A stretch of DNA of 64,000 bases from Microbacterium stercoris (GTDB taxonomy: Bacteria; Actinomycetota; Actinomycetes; Actinomycetales; Microbacteriaceae). A program made the position numbers and the translations under genes. The notes beneath the pieces were generated by a model, which searched no databases, had not been told where the DNA came from, and saw only the letters and a program-made list of their open reading frames with translations. The DNA lies in contig NZ_JAGFOA010000006.1 in assembly GCF_017592545.1 (NCBI RefSeq), positions 62,001 through 126,000 of the forward strand. The letters run 5' to 3'. Of this stretch, positions 25,353 to 33,558 are shown piece after piece; position 1 is the stretch's first letter; every line of letters starts with the position of its first letter.

Positions 25353-27215
25353 ATGACCCGCGCCGCGATTCCCGCTCCCGTCCTGCCGAGCGCCGGCGTC
25401 CTCACTCCTCTCGGCCTCGATGAGTCGCGCATCACGGGCGGCCTGTGGGCCCAGAAGCAGGTCGTGAATGCGGCCGCGACCCTCGAGCACATCCGGGCGC
25501 GCCTGGAGAGCGAGGGCTGGCTGCCCAACTTCGACCTCGCCGCCGCCGGCGCGCTGCCCGAGGGGCGTCGCGGCCGCGAGTTCGCCGACTCCGAGGTGTA
25601 CAAGTGGCTCGAGGCGCTCGCGTGGGAGATCGGCCGAGGCGGATCGGATGAGCTCGAGCAGACCTTCCGGGCCGCGGTCGCACGTGTTGCGGCGGCGCAG
25701 GAGGCCGACGGCTATCTGAACACGATGTTCGGCCGCGAGGGTCAGCGGCCCCGCTGGAGCGATCTCGAGTGGGGCCACGAGCTCTACTGCGCCGGCCATC
25801 TGCTCCAGGCCGCGGTGGCCCGAGCGCGCACGCGGCCGGGATCCGACGACGGCCTGCTCGAGGTGGCGATCCGGGTGGCCGATCTCGTCGTGCGGGAGTT
25901 CGGCCCCGGCGCACGCGAGGCGATCTGCGGCCACGCCGAGATCGAGCTGGGCCTTGCCGAGCTCGGCCGGGTCACGGGTGACCGCCGCTACACCGAGCAG
26001 GCGGCGCTGTTCGTCGAACGCCACGGGAAGCACACGCTGCGCGACATCGAGCACGGCCGCGCGTACTACCAGGACGACGTCGCCGTGCGGGAGGCCGAGG
26101 CGCTGCGCGGTCACGCCGTGCGCGCGAACTATCTCGCGGCCTCGGCCGTGGACGTCGCGATCGACACGGGCGATGCTGACCTGCTCGCCGCCCTCGAGCG
26201 CCAGTGGAGCCGCACGATCGCGCGGCGCACGTACATCACGGGTGGCCAGGGCGCGCGCCACTCGGACGAGGCCTTCGGCGAGGACTGGGAGCTGCCGAGC
26301 GATCGCGCGTACTCGGAGACCTGTGCCGGCATCGCCTCCCTCATGTTCGCGTGGCGCCTGCTGCTCGCCACGGGCGAGGCCCGCTACGCCGACCTCATCG
26401 AGCGCATCCTGTACAACGTGCTGGCCACGTCGGTGAGCGATGAGGGCACCGCGTTCTTCTACTCCAACCCGCTGCAGCAGCGCGTAGAGGGAGCGATGCC
26501 GGATCCCGGCGAGACCGTCGGTCGCGCGTCGACCTCGCTGCGCGCGCCGTGGTTCAGCGTCTCGTGCTGCCCGACCAACATCGGCCGCACGATCGCATCG
26601 CTCGGCGCCTACCTCGCCACGACCACCGCGCACGGGGTGCAGGTGCACCAGTACGCGGCCGGCGAGATCCGCACCGCGTCCGGCATCGCCCTGACGGTCG
26701 ACACCGCCTATCCGGCGCGGGGTCGCATCGTGGTGCGGATCGATGAGCCGGGCGACTTCGAGATCGCGCTGCGCGTGCCGGGCTGGGCCCATGGCGCGAC
26801 GCTCGACGGCGCCCCGGTCTCGCCCGGCTATGCCCGCGTGCGGCGCCGGTGGAACGAGGGCGACGAGGTCGTGCTCGAGCTGCCCGTCGCGCCGCGTGTG
26901 AGCCTGCCGGATCCGCGCATCGACGCGGTGCGGGGATCCGTTGCGATCGAGCGCGGTCCGGAGGTCTGGGCGCTCGAATCGGTCGATCTCGGCACGGACG
27001 TCGCCGGTGCCGTCCTCGTGCCGGGCTCCGTCCGCGCTGAGGGCGAGGGTGTCGTCGCCGACTTCCTCGTGCGAGAGGACGATGCGGCCGCATGGCCGTA
27101 CGCCGCGGAGCAGCCGCCCGCGGGGGAGCAGCGCACCTCGGCGCTTGTGCCCTACCGCCGCTGGGGCAACCGCGGGCCCGCCACGATGCGCGTGTTCCTG
27201 CCCCTCGCCACCTGA
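25353..27215 (+). CDS. Beta-L-arabinofuranosidase, glycoside hydrolase family 127
   Basis: This 620-residue enzyme should release L-arabinose from beta-linked arabinofuranosides such as those on hydroxyproline-rich plant glycoproteins. The zinc-cysteine active site is visible: Glu322 and Cys324 in SETCA and the pair Cys405-Cys406 in SCCPTN, matching the Glu/Cys/Cys/Cys set of characterised GH127 enzymes, where a cysteine is the nucleophile. The (alpha/alpha)6 barrel carries WGHELYCAGHLLQAAV and ITGGQGARHSDEAFG. No signal peptide is seen, so it is cytoplasmic and acts on imported sugar. It follows its regulator, and a short terminator lies behind. Confidence 0.9.
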   Translation: MTRAAIPAPVLPSAGVLTPLGLDESRITGGLWAQKQVVNAAATLEHIRARLESEGWLPNFDLAAAGALPEGRRGREFADSEVYKWLEALAWEIGRGGSDELEQTFRAAVARVAAAQEADGYLNTMFGREGQRPRWSDLEWGHELYCAGHLLQAAVARARTRPGSDDGLLEVAIRVADLVVREFGPGAREAICGHAEIELGLAELGRVTGDRRYTEQAALFVERHGKHTLRDIEHGRAYYQDDVAVREAEALRGHAVRANYLAASAVDVAIDTGDADLLAALERQWSRTIARRTYITGGQGARHSDEAFGEDWELPSDRAYSETCAGIASLMFAWRLLLATGEARYADLIERILYNVLATSVSDEGTAFFYSNPLQQRVEGAMPDPGETVGRASTSLRAPWFSVSCCPTNIGRTIASLGAYLATTTAHGVQVHQYAAGEIRTASGIALTVDTAYPARGRIVVRIDEPGDFEIALRVPGWAHGATLDGAPVSPGYARVRRRWNEGDEVVLELPVAPRVSLPDPRIDAVRGSVAIERGPEVWALESVDLGTDVAGAVLVPGSVRAEGEGVVADFLVREDDAAAWPYAAEQPPAGEQRTSALVPYRRWGNRGPATMRVFLPLAT

Positions 27216-27223
27216 CTTCACAG

Positions 27224-27238
27224 GGGGCCAGCGGCCCC
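27224..27238 (+). terminator. Terminator after GH127
   Basis: GGGGCC-AGC-GGCCCC followed by TTCC, just behind the GH127 stop and before the next promoter. Confidence 0.55.
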
Positions 27239-27264
27239 TTCCGCCAGCGAGACGAAGTTGTTAC

Positions 27265-27293
27265 TTGCGCTCGCTTTTACATCGATGTAAAAC
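27265..27293 (+). promoter_or_regulatory. Importer promoter with LacI-type operator
   Basis: TTGCGC (27265-27270) and TAAAAC (27288-27293) are 17 bp apart. The perfect 18-bp palindrome TTTTACATCGATGTAAAA (27275-27292) covers spacer and -10. Same layout as the GH127 promoter, implying control by the same repressor. Confidence 0.75.
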
Positions 27294-27334
27294 TGAACCC
27301 GACACAGATGTCATTCCCCCCAGACGGAGGCGCG

Positions 27335-28234
27335 ATGAAGCGCATGCTGTACTCCGCGAAAGCGGCCCCTTACCTGTTCGTCCTGCCGTTCATCCTCACG
27401 TTCGGCATCTTCTGGGCGTACCCGCTCGTGAACTCCGTGATCATGAGCACGCAGGATATCCTTCCCGGGCAGGTCACCAGCGTCGGCCTGGCCAACTACG
27501 AGCGCATCGTCGGCGACCGGCTGTTCTGGCTCGCCATGGGCAACTCGTTCCGGTACATGGCCCTGACGCTGCTGATCCTGATCCCGCTGCCCCTGGCGCT
27601 CGCGGTGCTGGTGAACTCGCGGATCAGCTCGCCGCGGCTCACCAACATCTTCAAATCGGCGCTGTTCGTGCCGGCGCTAACCTCGGTGGTCGTTGCGGGC
27701 ATCGTGTTCCGCCTGATGTTCTCCGAGACCGAGACGGCGCTCATGAACCAGATCCTCGGGGTGTTCGGCCTCGAGCCCGAGCGGTGGCTGCGCAACGACG
27801 GCACCGCCCTGGTCGCACTGCTGCTGCTGGCGACCTGGCGCTGGGCGGGCGTCAACATGATGTACTTCCTGGCCGGCCTGCAGTCGATCCCGGAGGAGTA
27901 CTACGAGGCCGCCGCCATCGACGGCGCCAACGCGTGGCAGCGCTTCTGGCACATCACGGTTCCCGGGATGAAGCCCACCATCGTCTACGTCCTGGTGATC
28001 TCCGTCTACGGCGGTCTTGCCATGTTCCTCGAGAGCTTCATGATCTTCGGCGGCAACAACTCCCCGCAGAACATCGGCCTCACGATCGTCGGATACCTGT
28101 ACCGGCAGGGCATCGAGAAGAACGACCTCGGCTACGCCTCCGCCGTCGGCGTGGTGCTGCTCGTCGTCATCCTCGCGATCAACCTCGTGCAGCTGGGCGC
28201 CACGGGCGCCTTCAAGAAGGAGGCGACGCGATGA
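27335..28234 (+). CDS. CUT1 sugar ABC transporter permease (MalF type)
   Basis: This 299-residue permease has six predicted helices, starting with APYLFVLPFILTFGIFWAY. Its EAA loop is EEYYEAAAIDGANAWQRFW. It is the first gene of an importer operon whose order is permease-permease-binding protein, different from the first cluster. The ATG at 27335 follows CGGAGG; an earlier ATG at 27308 lacks a ribosome site. Neighbours (GH127 and GH51) suggest arabino-oligosaccharides as substrate. Its stop overlaps the next ATG. Confidence 0.88.
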   Translation: MKRMLYSAKAAPYLFVLPFILTFGIFWAYPLVNSVIMSTQDILPGQVTSVGLANYERIVGDRLFWLAMGNSFRYMALTLLILIPLPLALAVLVNSRISSPRLTNIFKSALFVPALTSVVVAGIVFRLMFSETETALMNQILGVFGLEPERWLRNDGTALVALLLLATWRWAGVNMMYFLAGLQSIPEEYYEAAAIDGANAWQRFWHITVPGMKPTIVYVLVISVYGGLAMFLESFMIFGGNNSPQNIGLTIVGYLYRQGIEKNDLGYASAVGVVLLVVILAINLVQLGATGAFKKEATR

Positions 28235-29112
28235 GCGAGACCCGCACCATGGTCGCCCCGGGCGTCGAGACGCCCGCCAAGCGCCGTCACCTGGGCGCGC
28301 GCACCGTCACGTCGATCGTGCTCATCGTCGGCACGATCATCGCGCTCATCCCGTTCTGGGCGATCTTCGTGGGCACGTTCCACGACGGCAACATGCTCGT
28401 CCGGTACGGCCTGAACCTCGGCATCGACTTCACCCAGGCGAACTTCGACAACTGGGTGATGCTGTTCACGAACTCGGGCTCGTACTTCACCTGGTTCTTC
28501 AACTCGCTGATGCTGACTGCCGCGCAGGTCGTGTTCACCCTGCTCGTCTCGTCGTTCGTCGCGTATGGCTTCGCGATGTACGAGTTCCGGTTCAAGACGA
28601 CGCTGTTCATCCTCGTCATCGTGCTCATGACCATCCCGTTCGAGATGCTGATGCTGCCGCTGTACGTGCAGACGAACAACATGAACCTGTCCGATTCGTA
28701 TGCGGCCGTGCTGCTGCCCTTCCTCGCGCAGGCCACCACGATCTTCTTCTTCCGCCAGTACCTCCTAGGGGTGCCGCGCGAGATCCTCGAGGCCGGCCGG
28801 ATCGACGGGGTCACGGAGTTCGGCATCTTCTTCCGGCTGGTGCTGCCCGTGATGACGCCCGCGATGGCGGCCATGGCGATCCTCAACGGCATGGCCAGCT
28901 GGAACAACTTCCTGTGGCCGCTGCTCGTGCTGCGCACGCCCGAGAAGTACACCCTGCCGATCGGCCTCAACACGCTGCTGACGCCGTACGGCAACAACTA
29001 CGAGCTGCTCATCGTCGGGGCATTCTTCTCGATCTTCCCGATCATGATCCTGTTCTTCGCCTTCCAGCGCTTCTTCATCGCCGGCATGACCGCCGGCGCC
29101 GTGAAGGGCTGA
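28231..29112 (+). CDS. CUT1 sugar ABC transporter permease (MalG type)
   Basis: This 293-residue MalG-type permease has six helices and the EAA loop REILEAGRIDGVTEFGIFF, where the second Ala of the EAA motif is Gly. It ends FIAGMTAGAVKG, typical for the family. The ATGA overlap with the preceding permease couples their translation. GGAGAAC-C-GTTCTCC follows the stop, a tight palindrome before the binding-protein gene. No ATPase gene is present in the operon. Confidence 0.9.
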   Translation: MSETRTMVAPGVETPAKRRHLGARTVTSIVLIVGTIIALIPFWAIFVGTFHDGNMLVRYGLNLGIDFTQANFDNWVMLFTNSGSYFTWFFNSLMLTAAQVVFTLLVSSFVAYGFAMYEFRFKTTLFILVIVLMTIPFEMLMLPLYVQTNNMNLSDSYAAVLLPFLAQATTIFFFRQYLLGVPREILEAGRIDGVTEFGIFFRLVLPVMTPAMAAMAILNGMASWNNFLWPLLVLRTPEKYTLPIGLNTLLTPYGNNYELLIVGAFFSIFPIMILFFAFQRFFIAGMTAGAVKG

Positions 29113-29188
29113 GGAGAACCGTTCTCCCTCCGTACGTCCCCACCCCACCCACCCAAGAGATGCAACAGAGAGTCGAAGGAGACCTCAC

Positions 29189-30535
29189 ATGAACATCCGC
29201 CGCATCATCGGAGGCGCCGCGATCGGCGCCCTCGGAATCGCCTCCCTCGCGGGATGCGCCCAGCCGGGCGGCAGCCCGGAGCCCGAGTACACCAGCACGG
29301 TCGACCAGGAGGCAGGGGAGGACGCCACCACCCTGTCGCTGTGGACCTTCGTCGAGCTCCACGGCGAGTTCTACGAGAACATGGCCAAGGTCTGGAACGA
29401 GGAGAACCCGGACAAGCAGGTCAAGATCGACGTCAGCGTGATGCCGTACGACGACATGCACAACAAGCTGCAGCTCGCGCTGAACTCGGGCCAGGGCGTG
29501 CCGGATGTCGTCGACATCGAGGTATCGAAGTTCCCGGGCTTCACGCAGGGCGAGCCCGCCCTCGTCGACCTCACCGAGGCGGCCGCGCCGTATGTCGACG
29601 ACATCGTCAAGGCCCGTCTCGACCTGTACTCGAAGGACGGCGCGCTCTACGGCCTCGACATGCACGTCGGCACGACCGTCGCGTACTACAACACCGAGCT
29701 GCTCGAGTCGGCCGACATCGACTACACGACGATCAAGACCTGGGACGACTTCAAGGCCGCCGGCGTCGCCTACAAGGAGGCCACCGGCAAGGAGTTCGGC
29801 ACCGCCGACACCTCCGCCATGTGGCAGGAGGCCGTGCTGCTCGGTCAGCTCGGCGGCGACTACGCGGACGCCGACGGCAACCCGACGGTCGACAGCCCCG
29901 AGGTCGCTGAGGCGCTCGCGCTGCTGAAGGACCTGCAGGACTCCGGCGCCGAGGGCACCATCGCCGGCGGCCAGCCCGACACCGAAGAGGCATACGGCGC
30001 CATTAACAACGGCGACTTCGCCGCGTTCATCATGCCGAGCTGGTTCATGTCGCGCTTCACGTCGTACATGCCCGACCTCGCCGGCAAGATCGCGGTGGCC
30101 CCTGTTCCCGTCATGGACGGCGCGGAGTTCGCGACCGTCGGCGGCGGCGGCACGGGCACCGCGGTCCCGTCGGCCGGTGAGAACTCCGACCTGGCCGCCG
30201 AGTACGCGGCGTTCGCGAAGCTCTCCTACGAGGGCAACGTCATGGTCTGGGAGAAGCTCGGCTTCGACCCGCTGAACACGGAGGTGTGGGCCGACGAGGC
30301 CGTCACGCACAACCCCGACAACGAGTTCGTGAAGTACTTCGTGAACAACCCGTTCGACGCCTTCAACGCGGTCAAGGACTCCATCGGTCTGCTCCAGTCG
30401 CAGACGACTCCTGCCTACCCCGCCATCAACAACAACTTCACGACCGTCACGCTCAACGAGGTGTTCGAGAACGGCACCCCGATCGAAGACGCCCTGAAGC
30501 AGGCGCAGTCCGACCTCGAGAACGAGCTCGGCTGA
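29189..30535 (+). CDS. CUT1 sugar ABC transporter substrate-binding lipoprotein
   Basis: This 448-residue family 1 solute-binding lipoprotein has a signal peptide ending in SLAGC, with Cys23 lipidated. After an acidic linker the fold begins TLSLWTFVELHGEFYENMAKVWNEE. GDFAAFIMPSWFMSRF lies in the second lobe. It delivers sugar to the two permeases just upstream; the 76-bp gap ends in GAAGGAG before the ATG. Arabinan fragments are the likely ligand from context only. Confidence 0.9.
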   Translation: MNIRRIIGGAAIGALGIASLAGCAQPGGSPEPEYTSTVDQEAGEDATTLSLWTFVELHGEFYENMAKVWNEENPDKQVKIDVSVMPYDDMHNKLQLALNSGQGVPDVVDIEVSKFPGFTQGEPALVDLTEAAAPYVDDIVKARLDLYSKDGALYGLDMHVGTTVAYYNTELLESADIDYTTIKTWDDFKAAGVAYKEATGKEFGTADTSAMWQEAVLLGQLGGDYADADGNPTVDSPEVAEALALLKDLQDSGAEGTIAGGQPDTEEAYGAINNGDFAAFIMPSWFMSRFTSYMPDLAGKIAVAPVPVMDGAEFATVGGGGTGTAVPSAGENSDLAAEYAAFAKLSYEGNVMVWEKLGFDPLNTEVWADEAVTHNPDNEFVKYFVNNPFDAFNAVKDSIGLLQSQTTPAYPAINNNFTTVTLNEVFENGTPIEDALKQAQSDLENELG

Positions 30536-30582
30536 TCCTGCACCCCGGTTCGGCCGCACACACCGGCTGATCCCTTCCACCG

Positions 30583-30620
30583 AGCCGGGGCCGCCGTGGC
30601 CCTCCGCGGCGACCCCGGCT
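30583..30620 (+). terminator. Terminator hairpin between binding protein and GH51
   Basis: AGCCGGGG-C-CGCCG pairs with CGGCG-A-CCCCGGCT around a 10-nt loop, followed by TCTTTCC. One C-A mismatch interrupts the stem. Whether GH51 has its own promoter is unclear; none is evident before 30654. Confidence 0.65.
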
Positions 30621-30653
30621 TCTTTCCGCACGCCTCCGAAAGGAAACCCCTCC

Positions 30654-32165
30654 ATGCTGACCGCCTCCGTCACGGTCGATCCCGCCTTCACGGTCGGACC
30701 CGTGCGCTCGCGCACCTTCGGCTCGTTCGTCGAGCACCTGGGACGCTGCGTCTACACGGGCATCCACGACCCCGGTCACCCCACGGCCGACGCCGACGGG
30801 TTCCGCGGCGACGTGATCGACCTCACGCGCGAGCTCGGCGTCTCGACCGTGCGCTACCCGGGCGGCAACTTCGTCTCGGGCTACCGCTGGGAAGACGGCG
30901 TCGGTCCCGTGGACGAGCGCCCGCGCCGGCTCGACCTCGCGTGGCACTCGACTGAGCCGAACCTCGTGGGCGTGGATGAGTTCATGCGCTGGTGCCGCAA
31001 GACCGGCGTCGAGCCCATGATGGCCGTCAACCTCGGCACCCGCGGTGTGCAGGATGCGCTCGATCTGCTCGAGTACTGCAACGGGACCTCCGACACGCAT
31101 TTCGCGAACCTGCGTCGTGCCAACGGCGCCGAGGAGCCCTACGACATCCGGATGTGGTGCCTGGGCAACGAGATGGACGGCCCCTGGCAGATCGGCCATA
31201 AGACGGCCGAGGAGTACGGCCGGCTCGCCGCGGAGACCGCGCGCGCGATGCGCATGGTCGATCCGGACCTCGAGCTCGTCGCCTGCGGCTCGTCGTCTTC
31301 GACGATGCCGACCTTCGGCAGCTGGGAGCAGACGGTGCTCACCGAGACCTACGAGCACGTCGACTTCGTCTCCGCCCACGTGTACTACTACGAGGAGGAC
31401 GGCGACCTCGCATCGTTCCTCGCCTCGGCCGTGAACATGGATCACTTCATCGAGTCGGTCGTCGCGACCGCCGACGCCGTGCGCGCGGCAGGCAAGCACG
31501 AGAAGCGGATCGCGATCTCCTTCGACGAGTGGAACGTCTGGTACCAGAAGCGCGCCGAGTCGAAGGTGCCCGAAGGCGACGACTGGCCGGTCGCGCCCGT
31601 GCTGCTGGAGGACAAGTACAACGTCGCCGACGCCGTTGTGGTCGGCAACCTCCTCATCTCGCTGCTGCGTCACACCGACCGCGTGCACGCCGCCTCGCTC
31701 GCTCAGCTCGTCAACGTGATCGCCCCGATCATGACCGAGCCGGGCGGACGCAGCTGGCGCCAGACGATCTTCCACCCGTTCGCGTTGACCGCGCGACACG
31801 CCGTCGGAGAGGTTCTTCGTCTCGCGATCGAGTCGCCCTCGCACGACACCGCCAAGTACGGCGCCGTGTCGGCGCTGGACGCCGTGGCAACGCACGATCC
31901 CGAGACAGGCGAGGTGACCGTGTTCGCCGTGAACCGCTCGACGACCGACGACCTCGAGCTCTCGGTGGCGGTTCGCGGACTCGGCGATCTGCGCCTCCTC
32001 GAGGCCCTGACGCTGTCCAATCCGGACCACACCTGGGCCGCCACGGCCGACGACTCCGAGTCGTTCGCGCCCCGCGCCAACGAGTCGGCGAGCGTGTCGG
32101 GGGAGCGCATCGCAGCCGTGCTTCCTCCCGTCTCGTGGTCGATTCTGCGTCTCGCTCGGGGGTGA
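30654..32165 (+). CDS. Alpha-L-arabinofuranosidase, glycoside hydrolase family 51
   Basis: This 503-residue intracellular enzyme removes alpha-L-arabinofuranosyl units from arabinan or arabinoxylan oligosaccharides. The acid/base is Glu173 in WCLGNEMDGPWQIG and the nucleophile is Glu292 in SFDEWNVWY; both motifs are exact GH51 signatures. RYPGGNFVSGYRWEDGVGP near residue 62 is the family N-terminal motif. Length is standard and there is no signal peptide. AAAGGAAA precedes the ATG. It completes the arabinan set with GH127 and feeds L-arabinose to AraA. Confidence 0.95.
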   Translation: MLTASVTVDPAFTVGPVRSRTFGSFVEHLGRCVYTGIHDPGHPTADADGFRGDVIDLTRELGVSTVRYPGGNFVSGYRWEDGVGPVDERPRRLDLAWHSTEPNLVGVDEFMRWCRKTGVEPMMAVNLGTRGVQDALDLLEYCNGTSDTHFANLRRANGAEEPYDIRMWCLGNEMDGPWQIGHKTAEEYGRLAAETARAMRMVDPDLELVACGSSSSTMPTFGSWEQTVLTETYEHVDFVSAHVYYYEEDGDLASFLASAVNMDHFIESVVATADAVRAAGKHEKRIAISFDEWNVWYQKRAESKVPEGDDWPVAPVLLEDKYNVADAVVVGNLLISLLRHTDRVHAASLAQLVNVIAPIMTEPGGRSWRQTIFHPFALTARHAVGEVLRLAIESPSHDTAKYGAVSALDAVATHDPETGEVTVFAVNRSTTDDLELSVAVRGLGDLRLLEALTLSNPDHTWAATADDSESFAPRANESASVSGERIAAVLPPVSWSILRLARG

Positions 32166-32182
32166 TGTAGCCGATCTGTGAC

Positions 32183-32290
32183 CGAGAACCGGGTCGGGAG
32201 GGGTTAGAGTCTCTCTCGATGTGAACGTGCGCACGCCGTATGTGAGCGCTAACATATTCACAGATATCCGGGTTCCCGACCCGGTTCTCG
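32183..32290. repeat. 16-bp perfect inverted repeat flanking the arabinose-importer promoter
   Basis: CGAGAACCGGGTCGGG (32183-32198) and its exact complement (32275-32290) bracket 76 bp that contain the AraR-like operator. The arms would form a long stem in transcripts running through from GH51; only the second arm would be in transcripts started at the internal promoter. Confidence 0.7.
32239..32256 (+). promoter_or_regulatory. AraR-like operator upstream of the ChvE-type importer
   Basis: TATGTGAGCGCTAACATA is identical to the operator before araB; identity extends over 24 bp. TAACAT (32250-32255) is the probable -10. This links monosaccharide import with araBDA under the LacI regulator at 15526. 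Confidence 0.72.
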
Positions 32291-32310
32291 AGGAAGAGAG
32301 AGGCACAGCA

Positions 32311-33465
32311 ATGAAGCGAACTGCCCTGCGGTTCATCACCACCACCGCGGCCATCGCACTGGCAGTCGGCCTCGCCGGCTGCGCCGGCCAGACCGCCGCC
32401 CCCGGCGGCAACGGCGGGGAGCCCGCCGCTGAGGACCTCACCGTCGGCGTCGCGATGCCGACCGAGACCTCGGAGCGCTGGATCAACGACGGCAAGGCCG
32501 TCAAGGACCAGCTCGAGGAGGCCGGCTACGGCGTCGACCTGCAGTACGCCAACGACGACATCCCCACGCAGCAGCAGCAGATCGAGCAGATGATCACGAA
32601 GGGTGCCGACATCCTGATCGTCGCCTCGATCGACGGCACCGCTCTCGCCAGCCAGCTGCAGACCGCGGCCGACAAGGGCATCCCGGTCATCGCGTACGAC
32701 CGCCTGATCAACGGCACCGAGAACGTCGACTTCTACGTCACGTTCGACAACTACACCGTCGGTGTCCAGCAGGCCACCTCGCTCCTCCAGGGCCTCGGCT
32801 ACCTCGACGCCGATGGCAAGGAGACGGGCCTGGCCGACAAGAAGGTCATCGAGCTGTTCGCCGGTTCGCCCGACGACAACAACACGGGCTTCTTCTTCCA
32901 GGGCGCCATGGACACCCTCAAGCCCTACCTCGACGACGGCCGCCTGACGGTCGGCTCGGGTCAGACCTCGATGGACCAGGTCGCCACCCTGCGCTGGGAC
33001 GGCGCCACCGCCCAGAAGCGCATGGAGGACCTCCTCACGTCGACCTACGGCGGCGGCTCGGGTCAGCTCGACGGTGTGCTCGCCCCCTACGACGGCATCT
33101 CGCGCGGCATCATCACGGCCCTGCAGAACGCCGGCTACGGCGAGAACATCGAGGCCGGCCTGCCGGTCGTCTCGGGTCAGGACGCCGAGATCGCCTCGGT
33201 CAAGCTGATCAACGACGGTGTGCAGTTCGCGACGATCTTCAAGGACACCCGCAAGCTCGCGACCCAGGCCGTCGAGGCCGCCTCGGCCTACGCCGAGGGT
33301 GGCGAGCCGGAGGCCAACGACACCGAGACCTACGACAACGGCAAGAAGGTCGTGCCGTCGTTCCTCCTCGAGTCGGACATCGTCGTCAAGGACAACATCA
33401 CCTCGCTGCTCGTCGACTCGGGCTACTGGACCGAGGACGAGGTCGCCGCGGGCGTCGCGGAGTAA
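32311..33465 (+). CDS. chvE: Multiple-sugar-binding lipoprotein, ChvE type
   Basis: This 384-residue periplasmic-binding-protein type I domain carries a lipoprotein signal (VGLAGC, Cys24). Typical features of the ChvE/xylose-arabinose group are VGVAMPTETSERWINDG, IASIDGTAL-like VASIDGTALASQLQTAADKGIPVIAYDRLI and CLSGQD-like PVVSGQDAEIASVKLI. It feeds the MmsA/MmsB pair that follows. The shared arabinose operator makes L-arabinose the likely ligand, with xylose or galactose possible. The ATG at 32311 is at the signal peptide start; AGGAAGAGAGAGG lies upstream. Confidence 0.9.
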   Translation: MKRTALRFITTTAAIALAVGLAGCAGQTAAPGGNGGEPAAEDLTVGVAMPTETSERWINDGKAVKDQLEEAGYGVDLQYANDDIPTQQQQIEQMITKGADILIVASIDGTALASQLQTAADKGIPVIAYDRLINGTENVDFYVTFDNYTVGVQQATSLLQGLGYLDADGKETGLADKKVIELFAGSPDDNNTGFFFQGAMDTLKPYLDDGRLTVGSGQTSMDQVATLRWDGATAQKRMEDLLTSTYGGGSGQLDGVLAPYDGISRGIITALQNAGYGENIEAGLPVVSGQDAEIASVKLINDGVQFATIFKDTRKLATQAVEAASAYAEGGEPEANDTETYDNGKKVVPSFLLESDIVVKDNITSLLVDSGYWTEDEVAAGVAE

Positions 33466-33489
33466 TCCGACCCGCTTTTCTCTGGCGGA

Positions 33490-33525
33490 GCCCGCCGGGC
33501 GACGACATCGTCGCGCCCGGCGGGC
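33490..33525 (+). terminator. Intercistronic hairpin between binding protein and ATPase genes
   Basis: Perfect 12-base arms (GCCCGCCGGGCG and complement) enclose a 12-nt loop that is itself partly self-complementary. There is no T-tract. It is placed like the hairpin at 4501 and probably raises binding-protein mRNA relative to the ATPase and permease. Confidence 0.6.
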
Positions 33526-33558
33526 CCCGCCTCCCGAACCCACCCGAAGGGACGGAAG

